64,000 nt of DNA from an uncultured Microbulbifer sp. (GCF_947504145.1 NZ_CANNGQ010000001.1:186001-250000), one strand, 5' to 3'; positions 20,492-29,773 are shown, counted from the first letter of the stretch. Numbers and translations: made by a program. The notes: generated by a model not told the origin, from the sequence alone.

Positions 20492-21309
20492 TGACCATGT
20501 TCGGAAAAAGAAGCAAACGCAACACGTCAGCTCGACGCCGCCGAATGTCTCGCGAAGACCGGCGGGGCGTTGCGGTATTTTCTCTGTGTGTTCTGGCGCT
20601 GGCAGGGCTGGGTTTTTTCGCCCTGGATGTGGTGCGGGCACCGGAGCGTGACTACGACAAGGTCACCCTGTGTAACCCGAGCCTACCGCGCTTTTCTCAG
20701 CATATTGTGGTCATTGACGCGTCGGATACTCTGTCGCCCCACCAGACACATTTTCTCGATACTCACCTGTCGGACCTGCTGGCGTCCGCAGCGGTGAACG
20801 ACCGCTTCTCGATCTTTGTACTCGACGACCATTACAACGGCCTGTCCAATCCTGTGGTGGACCTCTGCAAACCCCATTCCGGGGAAGATGTGAGTGCACT
20901 GACAGCCAATCAGCAGTTTGTGCAGACGCTCTACCGCGAGCGCTTCGAGCAGCCGCTGGACCAGGCCATCAGCCGCGCGGTGTCCGGTGGCGAGCAGCCG
21001 GTATCACCCATTTATGAGGCGCTGTCCGATGTGGCGGCGCTGAATCATTTTGACCCGGCGGCAGAAAACGTCCATCTCACTATCGTCAGCGACATGATCC
21101 AGAATTCCCGCGCAGGCTCCGTATTCAAGCGCGGATCTGCGGCCATCGACCAGCTGCCGTTGATCGACCTGCGCCGTGCGCGCACCCGGGTTTTCTGGTT
21201 GGACCGGGAAAAGTACCAGCGCTACCAGACCGCCGAGTTGCAAGCCAGCTGGCAGGACTATCTGGGCAGTGTTTCCAGGCTGGAGCAGATCCAGCGGGTA
21301 CGGGATTAG
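20491..21309 (+). CDS. VWA-like protein with one membrane anchor
   Basis: A 272-residue protein with a very basic N-terminus (KRSKRNTSARRRRMSREDRR), one membrane helix (about residues 27-46) and an exported or cytoplasmic globular domain. That domain opens with QHIVVIDASDTLSPHQ, in which DASDT resembles the metal-site DxSxT/S motif of von Willebrand A domains. LTIVSDMIQNS is a plausible third metal strand and RARTRVFWLDREKY a late strand. It is coupled to the upstream membrane protein by a one-base overlap. The partner and function are unknown; the VWA call is by motif only. Confidence 0.65.
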   Translation: MTMFGKRSKRNTSARRRRMSREDRRGVAVFSLCVLALAGLGFFALDVVRAPERDYDKVTLCNPSLPRFSQHIVVIDASDTLSPHQTHFLDTHLSDLLASAAVNDRFSIFVLDDHYNGLSNPVVDLCKPHSGEDVSALTANQQFVQTLYRERFEQPLDQAISRAVSGGEQPVSPIYEALSDVAALNHFDPAAENVHLTIVSDMIQNSRAGSVFKRGSAAIDQLPLIDLRRARTRVFWLDREKYQRYQTAELQASWQDYLGSVSRLEQIQRVRD

Positions 21310-21461
21310 AACTCAATTCTCCGATTTCGCCCTATCTGTCACCAAAATCCTTGCCGCGGTGCCATTGAAACAGAAGCTTCAAGAAACAGCCGTCGGTTTG
21401 TAAAAAAACTCACGCAAAGTTCCTCTCATCCAATGGCCGCAACCAATGATGGGACTTGCCA

Positions 21462-22292
21462 ATGAGTAATCGATATCGCGCATTGTGGATTTCTGATGTT
21501 CACTTGGGTAGCCGCGACAGCGAGCCCCAGCGGCTGGCGGACTTCCTCGCCCAGAATACCGCAGATACGGTGTACCTGGTGGGCGACATCTTCGATATGA
21601 AGGCCATGTCCCAGGGCAAGGGCAGCTGGTGCCACGCCTCCAGCCTGCTGCTGGAAATGCTCTCCGACCTGAGTACCCGGGTACCGGAAATCATCTACGT
21701 CCCCGGCAACCACGATGCGCCCATGCGCAGCTGGGCGGGCAAGCGATTGGGCAATATCCGCATTGAGCGCGAGTGGACCCATACTGCCGCTGATGGCAAA
21801 CGCTACTGGGTGACCCACGGCGACCAGTTCGAACATCACATCGAGATCAATCCTGTCAGTTACCACATCGGCGATCACAGTTATTACCTGATGCTGCGAT
21901 TCAATCGTTGGATCAATTACTGGCGCAGTCGCTTCGACAAGCCCTGGTGGTCCCTGGCCAACCACGTCAAAAACCGCGTACACGCGGCGCGCAAGATGAT
22001 GAACAAGTTTGAAGAAGTGGCGATCCGCGAGACCGGACGCCGCGGCTACGACGGTGTCATCTGCGGGCATATCCACCGCGCCGGTATCCGCCACAGTGCG
22101 GCACCAACCGAGTTGCCAAAAGAGCCAGCGGCAGCGCCTGTGGAAAAGAGCCCGGTAACCTACGCCAACTGCGGCGACTGGGTGGACTCCATGACTGCGA
22201 TCGTGGAAGAAAAAAATGGTGCGTTGGATGTATTGCACTGGCACCGCACGCCGAAAATTGCCCGCATCATGACCGAGGCCGTTGCCGCATGA
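21462..22292 (+). CDS. LpxH-like metallophosphoesterase
   Basis: A 276-residue calcineurin-type phosphoesterase with the full metal set DVHLG, GDIFD, GNHD and GHIH, plus HGDQFE. It resembles the UDP-2,3-diacylglucosamine hydrolase (LpxH/COG2908) family but has a longer helical insert (SLANHVKNRVHAARKMMNKFEE), as in its paralogues. It may act on lipid A precursors or another lipid-linked diphosphate. The ATG at 21462 is preferred over an upstream TTG. Its stop overlaps the acyltransferase start (ATGA), indicating joint expression. Confidence 0.82.
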   Translation: MSNRYRALWISDVHLGSRDSEPQRLADFLAQNTADTVYLVGDIFDMKAMSQGKGSWCHASSLLLEMLSDLSTRVPEIIYVPGNHDAPMRSWAGKRLGNIRIEREWTHTAADGKRYWVTHGDQFEHHIEINPVSYHIGDHSYYLMLRFNRWINYWRSRFDKPWWSLANHVKNRVHAARKMMNKFEEVAIRETGRRGYDGVICGHIHRAGIRHSAAPTELPKEPAAAPVEKSPVTYANCGDWVDSMTAIVEEKNGALDVLHWHRTPKIARIMTEAVAA

Positions 22293-23965
22293 TCCAGCTT
22301 GAAAACCTGTTGCAGAAAAACCCCTGGTACAGTGTCGCGCCGAAAAGCCCGGCGCGCCGACTGGTGTCCGCCACGGTAAAAAAAATCTGCTGCGAGCAGC
22401 AGTTGCAGAAACTGGGCCGCGACTTCCCGCATCTTGGCGGGCTCGACTTTATTCGACAGCTATTCCGCTCCTTCGATTTCCGTTACGACGTGACACCCGC
22501 AGAACTGGAACGCATTTCCAAAGACGGACCACTCGTGATTGTCTCCAATCACCCCCTTGGCAGCCTGGATGGGTTGGCGTTGATCGATCTGGTGGCGCGG
22601 GTACGCAAGGATGTAAAAGCGGTAGCCAGCCAGCTATTGTGGAATATCGAGCCCCTGCGCAGTTATCTTCTGCCGGTAGACAACTTTAACGGCCGCACCC
22701 GGCGGGAAGATGTGGAAGGTATCTACGACCACCTGCGTGCCGGTGGTGCGATCATTGTATTTCCCGCAGGAGAGGTGTCCCGCCTGACTCCGCAGGGCGT
22801 GCGCGACGGTCGTTGGAACCCCGGTTTTATTCGCTTTGCGGAAAAGACCAATGCACCCATCCTGCCGGTGCAGGTGCGCGGCAGGAATTCCCTGTGGTGG
22901 TACGGCCTGTCCATGGTCAACAAGCCACTGTCCACCCTGTGGCTGGTGCGCGAGATGTTCAAACAGGTGCGCAAAGGCATCGACATTCGTATCGGCACTC
23001 CAGTTACCCCGGAGCACTACCGCAGCTGGCCCATGGCGCCGCGGGCGCAGGCAAAATTGTGGAAGAATCAGGTTTACCGGCTGCATAAAAACCCGCAGGG
23101 CCTGGCGCCGGAACCTGTTGCTGCGGCCGAAGCGAACACAGAGGTAGCCGCGATACTGGCCGACTGTGAGACCCTGGTGACACACAGTGAATTCGAGGTG
23201 AAGCTCTACAGTCAGCGCGCAGATTGCCCGGTAATGCGCGAACTGTCCCGCCTGCGGGAAATCGCTTTTCGCGCGGTGGGCGAGGGCACAGGATACAGCC
23301 GCGACTGGGATGCGTTCGATGCCTATTACGACCACCTGTTGCTGTGGGACAAGGAGCGCCAGCAGATCGCCGGCGCCTACCGTCTGGTCAGCACCGAGGG
23401 GCTAGCCGCAGACAGAATCTACAGCACCACCCTGTTCAACTATTCCGGCTCACCGGAAGAGTGCCTGCCGCGTTCCGCAGAGTTGGGACGCAGCTTCCTG
23501 CTGCCGGAATACTGGCGCAGTCGCGGCCTGGACTTGTTGTGGTGCGGTATTGGCCAGTGGATCCAACGCAATAACTGCCGCTTCCTGTTCGGACCGGTGT
23601 CCATGCCTGGCAACTTCTCCCGCCGTGCCAAGTCCGCCATCGTGCGCTACTTCCTGCACCACTTCGCCACCGAGAAACCCATGGGCAATGCGCGGCTGCC
23701 GTTTGTTGAAGCCCGTGCGGATTTACCGGAACTTTGCGGTGAGGCGCACGAAGATATGTTGCAGCTGAAACAGATCCTGAAAGAAGAGGGCGTGGTACTG
23801 CCGCCGCTGTTCAAGAAATATGCCGCGGTTACCCTACCCGGCGGCACCAGCTTCCACGCTTTCAATATCGACCCGGATTTCTGCGATTCCGTAGACGGAC
23901 TGGTGGTGGTGGATCTGGAAAAAATGGATCCCAAGTTTGCCAAGCGGTATCTCGCAGACGCGTGA
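22289..23965 (+). CDS. OlsF-like bifunctional acyltransferase (putative ornithine lipid synthase)
   Basis: A 558-residue fusion. Residues about 70-290 are a PlsC-type O-acyltransferase with SNHPLGSLDG (His88, Asp94; an HX5D spacing) and FPAGEVSR. Residues about 305-540 are an OlsB/GNAT-type N-acyltransferase with VKLYSQRADCPVMRELSRLREIAFR, LGRSFLLPEYW and LFGPVSMPGNFSR. The same two-domain order is known for OlsF of Serratia, which makes ornithine lipids alone. The ornithine substrate is inferred from the family. Coupled to the LpxH-like phosphoesterase. Confidence 0.75.
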   Translation: MIQLENLLQKNPWYSVAPKSPARRLVSATVKKICCEQQLQKLGRDFPHLGGLDFIRQLFRSFDFRYDVTPAELERISKDGPLVIVSNHPLGSLDGLALIDLVARVRKDVKAVASQLLWNIEPLRSYLLPVDNFNGRTRREDVEGIYDHLRAGGAIIVFPAGEVSRLTPQGVRDGRWNPGFIRFAEKTNAPILPVQVRGRNSLWWYGLSMVNKPLSTLWLVREMFKQVRKGIDIRIGTPVTPEHYRSWPMAPRAQAKLWKNQVYRLHKNPQGLAPEPVAAAEANTEVAAILADCETLVTHSEFEVKLYSQRADCPVMRELSRLREIAFRAVGEGTGYSRDWDAFDAYYDHLLLWDKERQQIAGAYRLVSTEGLAADRIYSTTLFNYSGSPEECLPRSAELGRSFLLPEYWRSRGLDLLWCGIGQWIQRNNCRFLFGPVSMPGNFSRRAKSAIVRYFLHHFATEKPMGNARLPFVEARADLPELCGEAHEDMLQLKQILKEEGVVLPPLFKKYAAVTLPGGTSFHAFNIDPDFCDSVDGLVVVDLEKMDPKFAKRYLADA

Positions 23966-23997
23966 GAAAAGGATGCGTTGAACCGGCGCAATCATAA

Positions 23998-24684
23998 TTA
24001 CGGAATCCCGTATTTGTCCGCCAGGCGGTCGATATCTTTCTGTGAGCGCCGGTTGATGGTGCACTTGATTTTGAAGCGCTGAGTGACATTACTGTCGATA
24101 TCACCTGGAAGCAGGTCTTTTTCTTCCCAGCAGCTGTCGCCTCTTTGCACAAACATCCCGGTGTTTGTGGTGAACTCCGTATCCCGTGAACGAACCTGCC
24201 GTACCCTGTTGCGCTCACCCTTCAGCTTATTAACCATTCTCGGGTCAAAAACCGTTGAGCGAGTTTTGGCTCCGGGAATGGGCTGTACCGCTTGGGGTGG
24301 CTCTGGTGAAGCCTCCACATTACCCATATCCATAGTCTGCACGGGGCTCTTTATCGGCGCTGCCGCTGGTGCCACTTCTTGCCTTGATTTTCGTGTGCTG
24401 GCCCGAGGCGCGCTTGATTCAACAGCCATCGTTTCTGGGTTCTCTGTTTTAGCGGCGTCATTCGGCGTTTGGGCGGGGTGCGTTTGCGTTTCTATTGGCG
24501 GAGTGGGCGCAGTCAACGTGATCTGGAATCTTGACGGATCTTTGATGTGCGCGGTGTCGGGTGAGTAGGGCAGGAGCAAGAATACAGCGTGCAATATCAG
24601 TGCGAATGCAAGGCCGGCGAGGAGCGGCCTGGTGCTGTCACTGTTCGCCTGGGGGGATAGGTTTTCTTCAATGGCGGGTGACAC
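23998..24684 (-). CDS. TonB-like membrane-anchored proline-rich protein
   Basis: A 228-residue protein with one membrane helix at about residues 22-39 (LLAGLAFALILHAVFLLL), a long Pro/Thr/Ala linker, and a small C-terminal domain with two Cys (DSCWEEKDLL and FKIKCTINRR). The topology matches TonB N-termini, but no TonB C-terminal domain is seen. The start appears to be GTG at 24684; no later Met precedes the helix. Converges with the OlsF-like gene. No function can be given. Confidence 0.6.
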   Translation of the reverse strand: MSPAIEENLSPQANSDSTRPLLAGLAFALILHAVFLLLPYSPDTAHIKDPSRFQITLTAPTPPIETQTHPAQTPNDAAKTENPETMAVESSAPRASTRKSRQEVAPAAAPIKSPVQTMDMGNVEASPEPPQAVQPIPGAKTRSTVFDPRMVNKLKGERNRVRQVRSRDTEFTTNTGMFVQRGDSCWEEKDLLPGDIDSNVTQRFKIKCTINRRSQKDIDRLADKYGIP

Positions 24685-24918
24685 AGGCCGATTTCACAAA
24701 GGGTTGCAGCGGTAGTGTGGGCAAAAAGCGATTCTGCTTCAATTTGGACTGGCCTTATCTGCAGGAGTTCCTCGGTACTCTCAGTCAAATATCAGTCAAA
24801 TATGAGCCAACGGCAGCCAACGATACCGGTATATCCGGCGCCTCCTTCCCTTTGAAGTCTTGCCGTTCTGTTACGCTTGAGGTTTCTGTCTCAATCTTTC
24901 CCGCCCAGGATAAAACAC

Positions 24919-26352
24919 ATGAAACGGTGGTGGTCGAAAGGAGTACCCGGATTCCTGCTGCTTGTGCTGGCGCAGGTTTTTTCTGCTTGCGGTTTCGCGC
25001 AATCGGCAGAGGGCCCAGCAGCGAACGATGGGGAAACGCACCCGCACATTGCCGAGCTGTCTATTGATGGTCCTATCGGCCCCGCTACTACGGATTACCT
25101 GATCCGCACCAGCGAAACCGCCCGCGAACAGGGCGCGCGGCTATTTATCATCACCCTGGATACCCCCGGAGGCCTGGATGCTGCGACCCGGGACATCATC
25201 CAGCATATTCTCGCCTCCGATCTTCCTTACGTGACCTATGTGACCCCTGCTGGCGCGCGGGCGGCCAGTGCGGGCACTTATATTTTGTACGCCAGTCATG
25301 TGGCGGCGATGACACCATCCACCACACTGGGGGCGGCGACCCCGGTGCAAATTGGTGGTGGTGGCATGCCCGGGCAACAACCGCCGGAACCAGACGAAGC
25401 GCATAAAAAATCGGAGGGCGATAGCAAGGAAGAGGCGCAGCCCGACGGGGGTTCCGAAAGCAAGCCGGGTTCTGCGATGGAGCGGAAAGTCATCAACGAC
25501 TCGGTGGCCTACATTCGCGGCCTGGCAAATCGTCACGGGCGCAACGCGGACTGGGCCGAACAAGCGGTGCGCGATGCGGCGACGCTGACTGCGAAAGAGG
25601 CGCTGGCTGAAAATGTGATCGACGTGGTAGCCGACAACCGCGAACAGCTCCTCGCACAACTTCCCGGGCGCGAAGTACTGCTTGCGAGCGGTGCAGAACA
25701 GGTTACCGCGGATACCGCAAAGCTGCCGGTAGTGGCCTATGCACCGGACTGGCGCAATGAGCTACTTTCCCTGATTACCAACCCCCAGGTGGCCTACATC
25801 CTTCTGTTAGTAGGTATTTATGGCCTGATTTTCGAGGGCTATAGCCCTGGCGCCATCGTGCCCGGTGTAGTGGGCGTCATTTGCCTGCTACTGGCGTTTT
25901 ACGCACTGCAGGTACTGCCTATCAATTACGTCGGACTGGCGTTGATTATCGTGGGGGCACTGCTGATCGCAGCGGAGCTGTTTGTGCCGAGTTTTGGCGC
26001 ACTGGGAATTGGCGGTGTGGTGGCGCTGGTGATCGGCTCAGTGATGCTGATCGACAGTGATGTGCCGGGCATGCAGGTATCGAAAGGTTTGATTGGCGGG
26101 ATTGCCGGCATCAGCGGCCTGGCGCTGCTTGGCATTCTGTACGCGGTGGGCCACAGCCTGCGCAAGCCCAAAATTGCAGCCAATCAGGCGATGGTGGGCC
26201 GCACTGCGGTGGTGACGGAAGTGGAGCCAGCGTTGCTGGTAAAAGTCGATGGAGAAATCTGGCGCGCCCACTGTGACAATCTGCTTACCGAAGGGCAGTT
26301 GGTACAGGTGATTGGGGAGCAGGGTTTGATGTTGCAGGTACAACCGGAATAG
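24919..26352 (+). CDS. NfeD-family membrane serine protease
   Basis: A 477-residue NfeD1b-type protein. A signal peptide is followed by a ClpP/SPPA-like protease domain: DTPGGLDAATRDII, then TPAGARAASAGTYI with Ser117 as nucleophile. A low-complexity Gly/Pro/Glu insert (about 145-185) interrupts it. Four to five membrane helices follow (about 280-400), ending in an OB-fold NfeD domain (MVGRTAVVTEV...). These proteases cut stomatin-like partners, and the next gene encodes one. The ATG at 24919 has AGGA 8 nt upstream. Confidence 0.9.
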   Translation: MKRWWSKGVPGFLLLVLAQVFSACGFAQSAEGPAANDGETHPHIAELSIDGPIGPATTDYLIRTSETAREQGARLFIITLDTPGGLDAATRDIIQHILASDLPYVTYVTPAGARAASAGTYILYASHVAAMTPSTTLGAATPVQIGGGGMPGQQPPEPDEAHKKSEGDSKEEAQPDGGSESKPGSAMERKVINDSVAYIRGLANRHGRNADWAEQAVRDAATLTAKEALAENVIDVVADNREQLLAQLPGREVLLASGAEQVTADTAKLPVVAYAPDWRNELLSLITNPQVAYILLLVGIYGLIFEGYSPGAIVPGVVGVICLLLAFYALQVLPINYVGLALIIVGALLIAAELFVPSFGALGIGGVVALVIGSVMLIDSDVPGMQVSKGLIGGIAGISGLALLGILYAVGHSLRKPKIAANQAMVGRTAVVTEVEPALLVKVDGEIWRAHCDNLLTEGQLVQVIGEQGLMLQVQPE

Positions 26353-26372
26353 GGAAAGGCGGGAGCGAGTTT

Positions 26373-27134
26373 ATGATCAGTTATTTTGCGAGTCTGTTAG
26401 CGCTGGCGGTGGTATTGCTGGTGATGTACGCGATCCGGGTTTTGCGGGAGTACGAGCGCGCGGTGGTATTTTTTCTCGGGCGTTTCCAGTCAGTAAAGGG
26501 GCCGGGGTTGATCATCATCATCCCGGTCCTCCAGACCATGGAGCGGGTGGATCTACGCACGGTGGTTATGGATGTGCCGACACAGGATGTCATCAGCCGG
26601 GACAACGTGTCGGTGAAGGTGAATGCAGTGGTGTATTACCGTGTGATCGATCCACAATCAGCGATCATCAATGTGGAGCACTACGATGAGGCGGTCAGCC
26701 AGCTTTCACAGACCACGTTGCGTTCGGTGTTGGGTAAGCATGAGTTGGATGAAATGCTTTCCGAACGGGACAAGCTCAACGTGGATATCCAGAAAATTCT
26801 GGATGAGCAGACGGATGCCTGGGGCGTGAAAGTGACGAATGTGGAAATCAAACACATTGATCTCGACGAGAGCATGATCCGGGCGATTGCCAAGCAGGCG
26901 GAAGCGGAACGTTCGCGGCGGGCCAAGGTGATTCACGCGGATGGTGAAGCGCAAGCGGCGGTGAAGCTCACCGAGGCGGCGCAGGAGCTTTCAAAGAACT
27001 CCAATGCCATGAGCTTGCGCTATATGCAGACATTGATCGATATCGCCGGGGAGCAGAACTCCACGATTGTGTTCCCGTTGCCGATGGATTTGATCAAACC
27101 GTTGCTCGAGAAGCAGGTTAAGGGAGAACGTTGA
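26373..27134 (+). CDS. slipin (stomatin-like SPFH protein)
   Basis: A 253-residue membrane protein with one N-terminal helix (about 6-24) and an SPFH domain: LREYERAVVFFLGRFQSVKGPGLIIIIP, TQDVISRDNVSVKVNAVVYYRV, and QTTLRSVLGKHELDEMLSERD. The C-terminal coiled coil (AEAERSRRAKVIHADGEAQAA) mediates oligomers. It is 20 bp downstream of nfeD, the conserved nfeD-slipin pair that forms membrane microdomain scaffolds cut by NfeD. Confidence 0.92.
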   Translation: MISYFASLLALAVVLLVMYAIRVLREYERAVVFFLGRFQSVKGPGLIIIIPVLQTMERVDLRTVVMDVPTQDVISRDNVSVKVNAVVYYRVIDPQSAIINVEHYDEAVSQLSQTTLRSVLGKHELDEMLSERDKLNVDIQKILDEQTDAWGVKVTNVEIKHIDLDESMIRAIAKQAEAERSRRAKVIHADGEAQAAVKLTEAAQELSKNSNAMSLRYMQTLIDIAGEQNSTIVFPLPMDLIKPLLEKQVKGER

Positions 27135-27139
27135 ATCGA

Positions 27140-27167
27140 GCAGGGGGTACGCCGGCGTGCCCCCTGC
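27140..27167. terminator. bidirectional hairpin between slipin and pgi
   Basis: GCAGGGGGTACGCC (27140-27153) pairs with GGCGTGCCCCCTGC (27154-27167), a 14-bp stem with one G-T pair and no spare loop bases. It lies between convergent stops at 27134 and 27183. Confidence 0.7.
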
Positions 27168-27182
27168 CTGCTGAAGATAGAC

Positions 27183-28796
27183 TTACTTCAGAAGCTTTTT
27201 GAGGAGGTGGGCGGTGGAGCCATCCCAGTCCTCAGGAATCTCTCCCTCAATCGCCTCGTGCACCGCATTGCCGAGTACCTTGCCCAACTCTACGCCCCAC
27301 TGGTCAAACGGATTGATATCCAGCAGGCAGCCAAAGGTAAACACCTTGTGCTCGTACAGGGCCAGCAGGCTGCCCAAGTGGAACGGGTCTAGCTTTTCCA
27401 GAATGAGTGTATTGCTCGGGCGGTTGCCCGGAATCACTTTGTGCGGTGCTAACCGGTGAACCTCTTTGTGCGTGTGGCCAGAGGCTTCCAGCTCCTTGCG
27501 TGCTTCCGCCAGGGATTTCCCCTTCAGCAGCGCCTGACTCTGGCTCAGGCAGCAGGCCAGCAACCACCGGTGCTGCTCTTTTAGTTCTGACGTCGGCTCC
27601 TTGATGGCGACAAAGTCCGCCGGAATCATATCCGTGCCCTGGTGCAGCAACTGGTGGAAAGAGTGCTGGCCATTACTGCCTTCTGCACCCCAGATCACAC
27701 TGCCGCTCGGATAGGGCAGCGGCTGCCCGTCGCGGGTCACGCTCTTGCCCAGGCTCTCCATATCCAGCTGTTGTAACCAGGCCGGGAATTTCGCAAGGCG
27801 CTGGGCGTAGGGGAGCACCGCCAGGCTGCCTGTGTTCCAGCACTGGCGATACCAGAAGTGGATCAGGGCCATGAGTACCGGCAGATTCTCCGCAAATTCC
27901 GCCTCGGCAAAGTGGGTATCCATGGCGTTGGCACCTTTCAGCAGGTCGCTGTAGGCCTTAAAGCCGCAGGCCAGCGCAATGGGCAGGCCAATGGCGGACC
28001 AGAGTGAATAGCGCCCACCCACCCAGTCCCACATGGGGAAAATATTCTGCGCGGCGATACCGAAATCCTGTGCCGCCACTATGTTGCTGCTCACCGCCAC
28101 GAAGTGTTTTTCCAGGTCGGGTTCAGCGCAGCCTGCGTCGAGCACCCACTGGCGGGCTGAGAGCGCGTTCTGCCGGGTTTCCAGGGTGGAGAAAGACTTC
28201 GAGGCAACGATAAACAAAGTCTCGTCAGCGGGCAGTGTGGCGATGGTGTCGCTCAGGTCGGCGCCGTCGACATTTGCCACGAAGTGCACGGTGAGGTCGT
28301 CTTTGTGCCAGGGGCGCAGTGCTTCACAGACCATGCGCGGGCCCAGGTCAGAGCCACCGATCCCGATATTGACCACGTGGCGGATACGCTTGCCGCTAAA
28401 ACCGGTCCAGGCACCGCTGTGTACCTGCTCGACAAACTTTTCCATCTGCACACGGCAATCCGCTACGGCCTGCTCGTGCTCTGTCTGTGGTTCCCCCTGG
28501 AAGCGCAACGCGGTATGCAGCGCCGGGCGGTGTTCGGTGTTATTGATGGGGGTGCCGCTCAGCAGTGCCCGGATACGATCTTTCAGTGCTGCGGTATCGG
28601 TGTATTCCAGCAGCAGTTGCAGAGTTTCTGCGCTGAGCAGATTCTTGCTGTAATCCAGGTAAATGCCTGCGGCTTCAACGCTGAAGCCCCGTGCCCGGTC
28701 CGGTGTGGCCGCGAACAGCTCTCTCAGTGACCAGCGGTGCTGGTCTTTATGTTGTTGCAGTTTGGAAATGGCGGCAGACAGGGGGAGAGCATCCAT
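27183..28796 (-). CDS. pgi: glucose-6-phosphate isomerase
   Basis: A 537-residue cytoplasmic enzyme interconverting glucose-6-phosphate and fructose-6-phosphate. Visible signatures are the IGIGGSDLGPRMV phosphate loop, ASKSFSTLETRQNA, VGGRYSLWSAIGLP, the second PGI signature near GNRPSNTLILEKLDPFHLG, and IWGAEGSNGQHSFHQLLHQGT. Length is standard. The ATG at 28796 is chosen because MDALPLSAAISKLQQHK begins the conserved N-terminal region; earlier codons are not PGI-like. Confidence 0.96.
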   Translation of the reverse strand: MDALPLSAAISKLQQHKDQHRWSLRELFAATPDRARGFSVEAAGIYLDYSKNLLSAETLQLLLEYTDTAALKDRIRALLSGTPINNTEHRPALHTALRFQGEPQTEHEQAVADCRVQMEKFVEQVHSGAWTGFSGKRIRHVVNIGIGGSDLGPRMVCEALRPWHKDDLTVHFVANVDGADLSDTIATLPADETLFIVASKSFSTLETRQNALSARQWVLDAGCAEPDLEKHFVAVSSNIVAAQDFGIAAQNIFPMWDWVGGRYSLWSAIGLPIALACGFKAYSDLLKGANAMDTHFAEAEFAENLPVLMALIHFWYRQCWNTGSLAVLPYAQRLAKFPAWLQQLDMESLGKSVTRDGQPLPYPSGSVIWGAEGSNGQHSFHQLLHQGTDMIPADFVAIKEPTSELKEQHRWLLACCLSQSQALLKGKSLAEARKELEASGHTHKEVHRLAPHKVIPGNRPSNTLILEKLDPFHLGSLLALYEHKVFTFGCLLDINPFDQWGVELGKVLGNAVHEAIEGEIPEDWDGSTAHLLKKLLK

Positions 28797-29070
28797 GGTC
28801 AAAAGTTCTTCGCTGACAGTGAAAAGGAAAGGCGCAAATATTAACGGCAATTGACCTGTGCGGCCAGTTTGAGAGACGAATTCGGTCGTGGCAGACAAGG
28901 ATATACAGCGGTGCATCAATACCGTGCAATGGGTGTTCAATATTGAAGCGGAGTGGGCTGGAGGTCGGCGGTATAGCTGGAGCAGGTCAGGTAGCGAAAG
29001 CGGGAGAGCGAAACAGGACGATACCTCTCAGGGGCGTTTTTGCCGCTGGAAAATTCCCGGATCCAGAAAT
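28797..29070. other. pgi upstream region, no gene seen
   Basis: The 326-bp gap between pgi and the small lipoprotein gene. It should hold the pgi promoter (leftward), but no strong -35/-10 pair stands out by eye. Its right end is the lipoprotein terminator at 29071. Confidence 0.4.
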
Positions 29071-29101
29071 GCAAAATGCCGCTTCGAAAAGCGGCATTTG
29101 C
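29071..29101 (-). terminator. terminator of the small lipoprotein gene
   Basis: The arms 29071-29084 and 29089-29101 pair over 13 positions with one bulged A, around the loop CGAA. A/T-tracts close the stem. It lies 22 bp past the lipoprotein stop codon and could act in both directions. Confidence 0.8.
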
Positions 29102-29122
29102 ATGGACCTGGAATGAGAGCGG

Positions 29123-29317
29123 TTATTTAACCACTTTCATACAGCGAACATTATCGGATGCCATCCAGCAATCCGCGTCCGCAGGACAAGCCATGGAAGT
29201 CGGAATCTGTTCTGACCCCGGAGGGCAGGCGGCCGGCATTGGAGCCGGTGCACAACAACCTGCGAGGACCAGTGCACAAATAATTCCGGTTAAGTACTTG
29301 GCTGGAGTGAAATTCAT
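29123..29317 (-). CDS. small cysteine-rich lipoprotein
   Basis: A 64-residue precursor. The signal peptide (LTGIICALVLAGC) ends in a lipobox with Cys21, so the mature product is a 44-residue lipid-anchored peptide. It has five further cysteines (CAPAPMPAACPPGSE, MACPADADCWM, VRCMKVV), which could form disulfides in the periplasm. No family recognised. Its own terminator supports it as a real, separately transcribed gene. Confidence 0.65.
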   Translation of the reverse strand: MNFTPAKYLTGIICALVLAGCCAPAPMPAACPPGSEQIPTSMACPADADCWMASDNVRCMKVVK

Positions 29318-29743
29318 CCCCTAACTCCTTTCCGTTGATGTTAGTCAATAGCATAGACAATAAAACGTCACCTGTTTGGTGTGCTTTGTAAAAATCTTTT
29401 CTACAAACATACCGCCCAATGGAGTGTAATAGGCGCGCGGTTAAAATAGCCGCCAGAGATGAATTCAGGATAAAACCGCCGCCAGTTTGTGGCCGTGAAA
29501 TGTCTGAATTCAAAGCGTTTCCCGCCAAATTACACTCCGACCCGTTCCAGCAGAGGTGAAAATTTTTTTCACAGCACTGAAAGCGGATTAATTTTTCTTT
29601 TTTCATGACATCCCATTGTGGTAACGCACGCCAGAAAGCTGAAAAATTAACTGAAATGATCGAAATAAAGTCGATGATTTACGCGCATTTTTTATATGCG
29701 CGCTGAAGACAGGGTAGGAGGCCTGGAGTTATTCGATTGGAGG
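29318..29743. other. AT-rich intergenic region
   Basis: About 430 bp, less GC-rich than its surroundings, between the small lipoprotein and the DUF3549 gene. It must contain the leftward lipoprotein promoter. A possible leftward frame at 29151-29606 overlaps the lipoprotein gene in another frame and is not accepted. Confidence 0.4.
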
Positions 29744-29773
29744 AAGTTGAATTTTGGCGCGCGAATTCAACTT
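29744..29773. terminator. hairpin overlapping the DUF3549 stop
   Basis: A perfect 10-bp stem, AAGTTGAATT (29744-29753) with AATTCAACTT (29764-29773), around a 10-nt GC-rich loop. On the plus strand it is followed by TAGTTTTTT; the DUF3549 stop begins in its right arm. It is likely the terminator region of that leftward gene. Confidence 0.5.

Noticed and set aside
29151..29606. 151-residue leftward frame starting MKKEKLIRFQ
   Set aside because: It overlaps the small lipoprotein gene in another frame; the lipoprotein has a signal peptide, lipobox and terminator, the longer frame has none of these.
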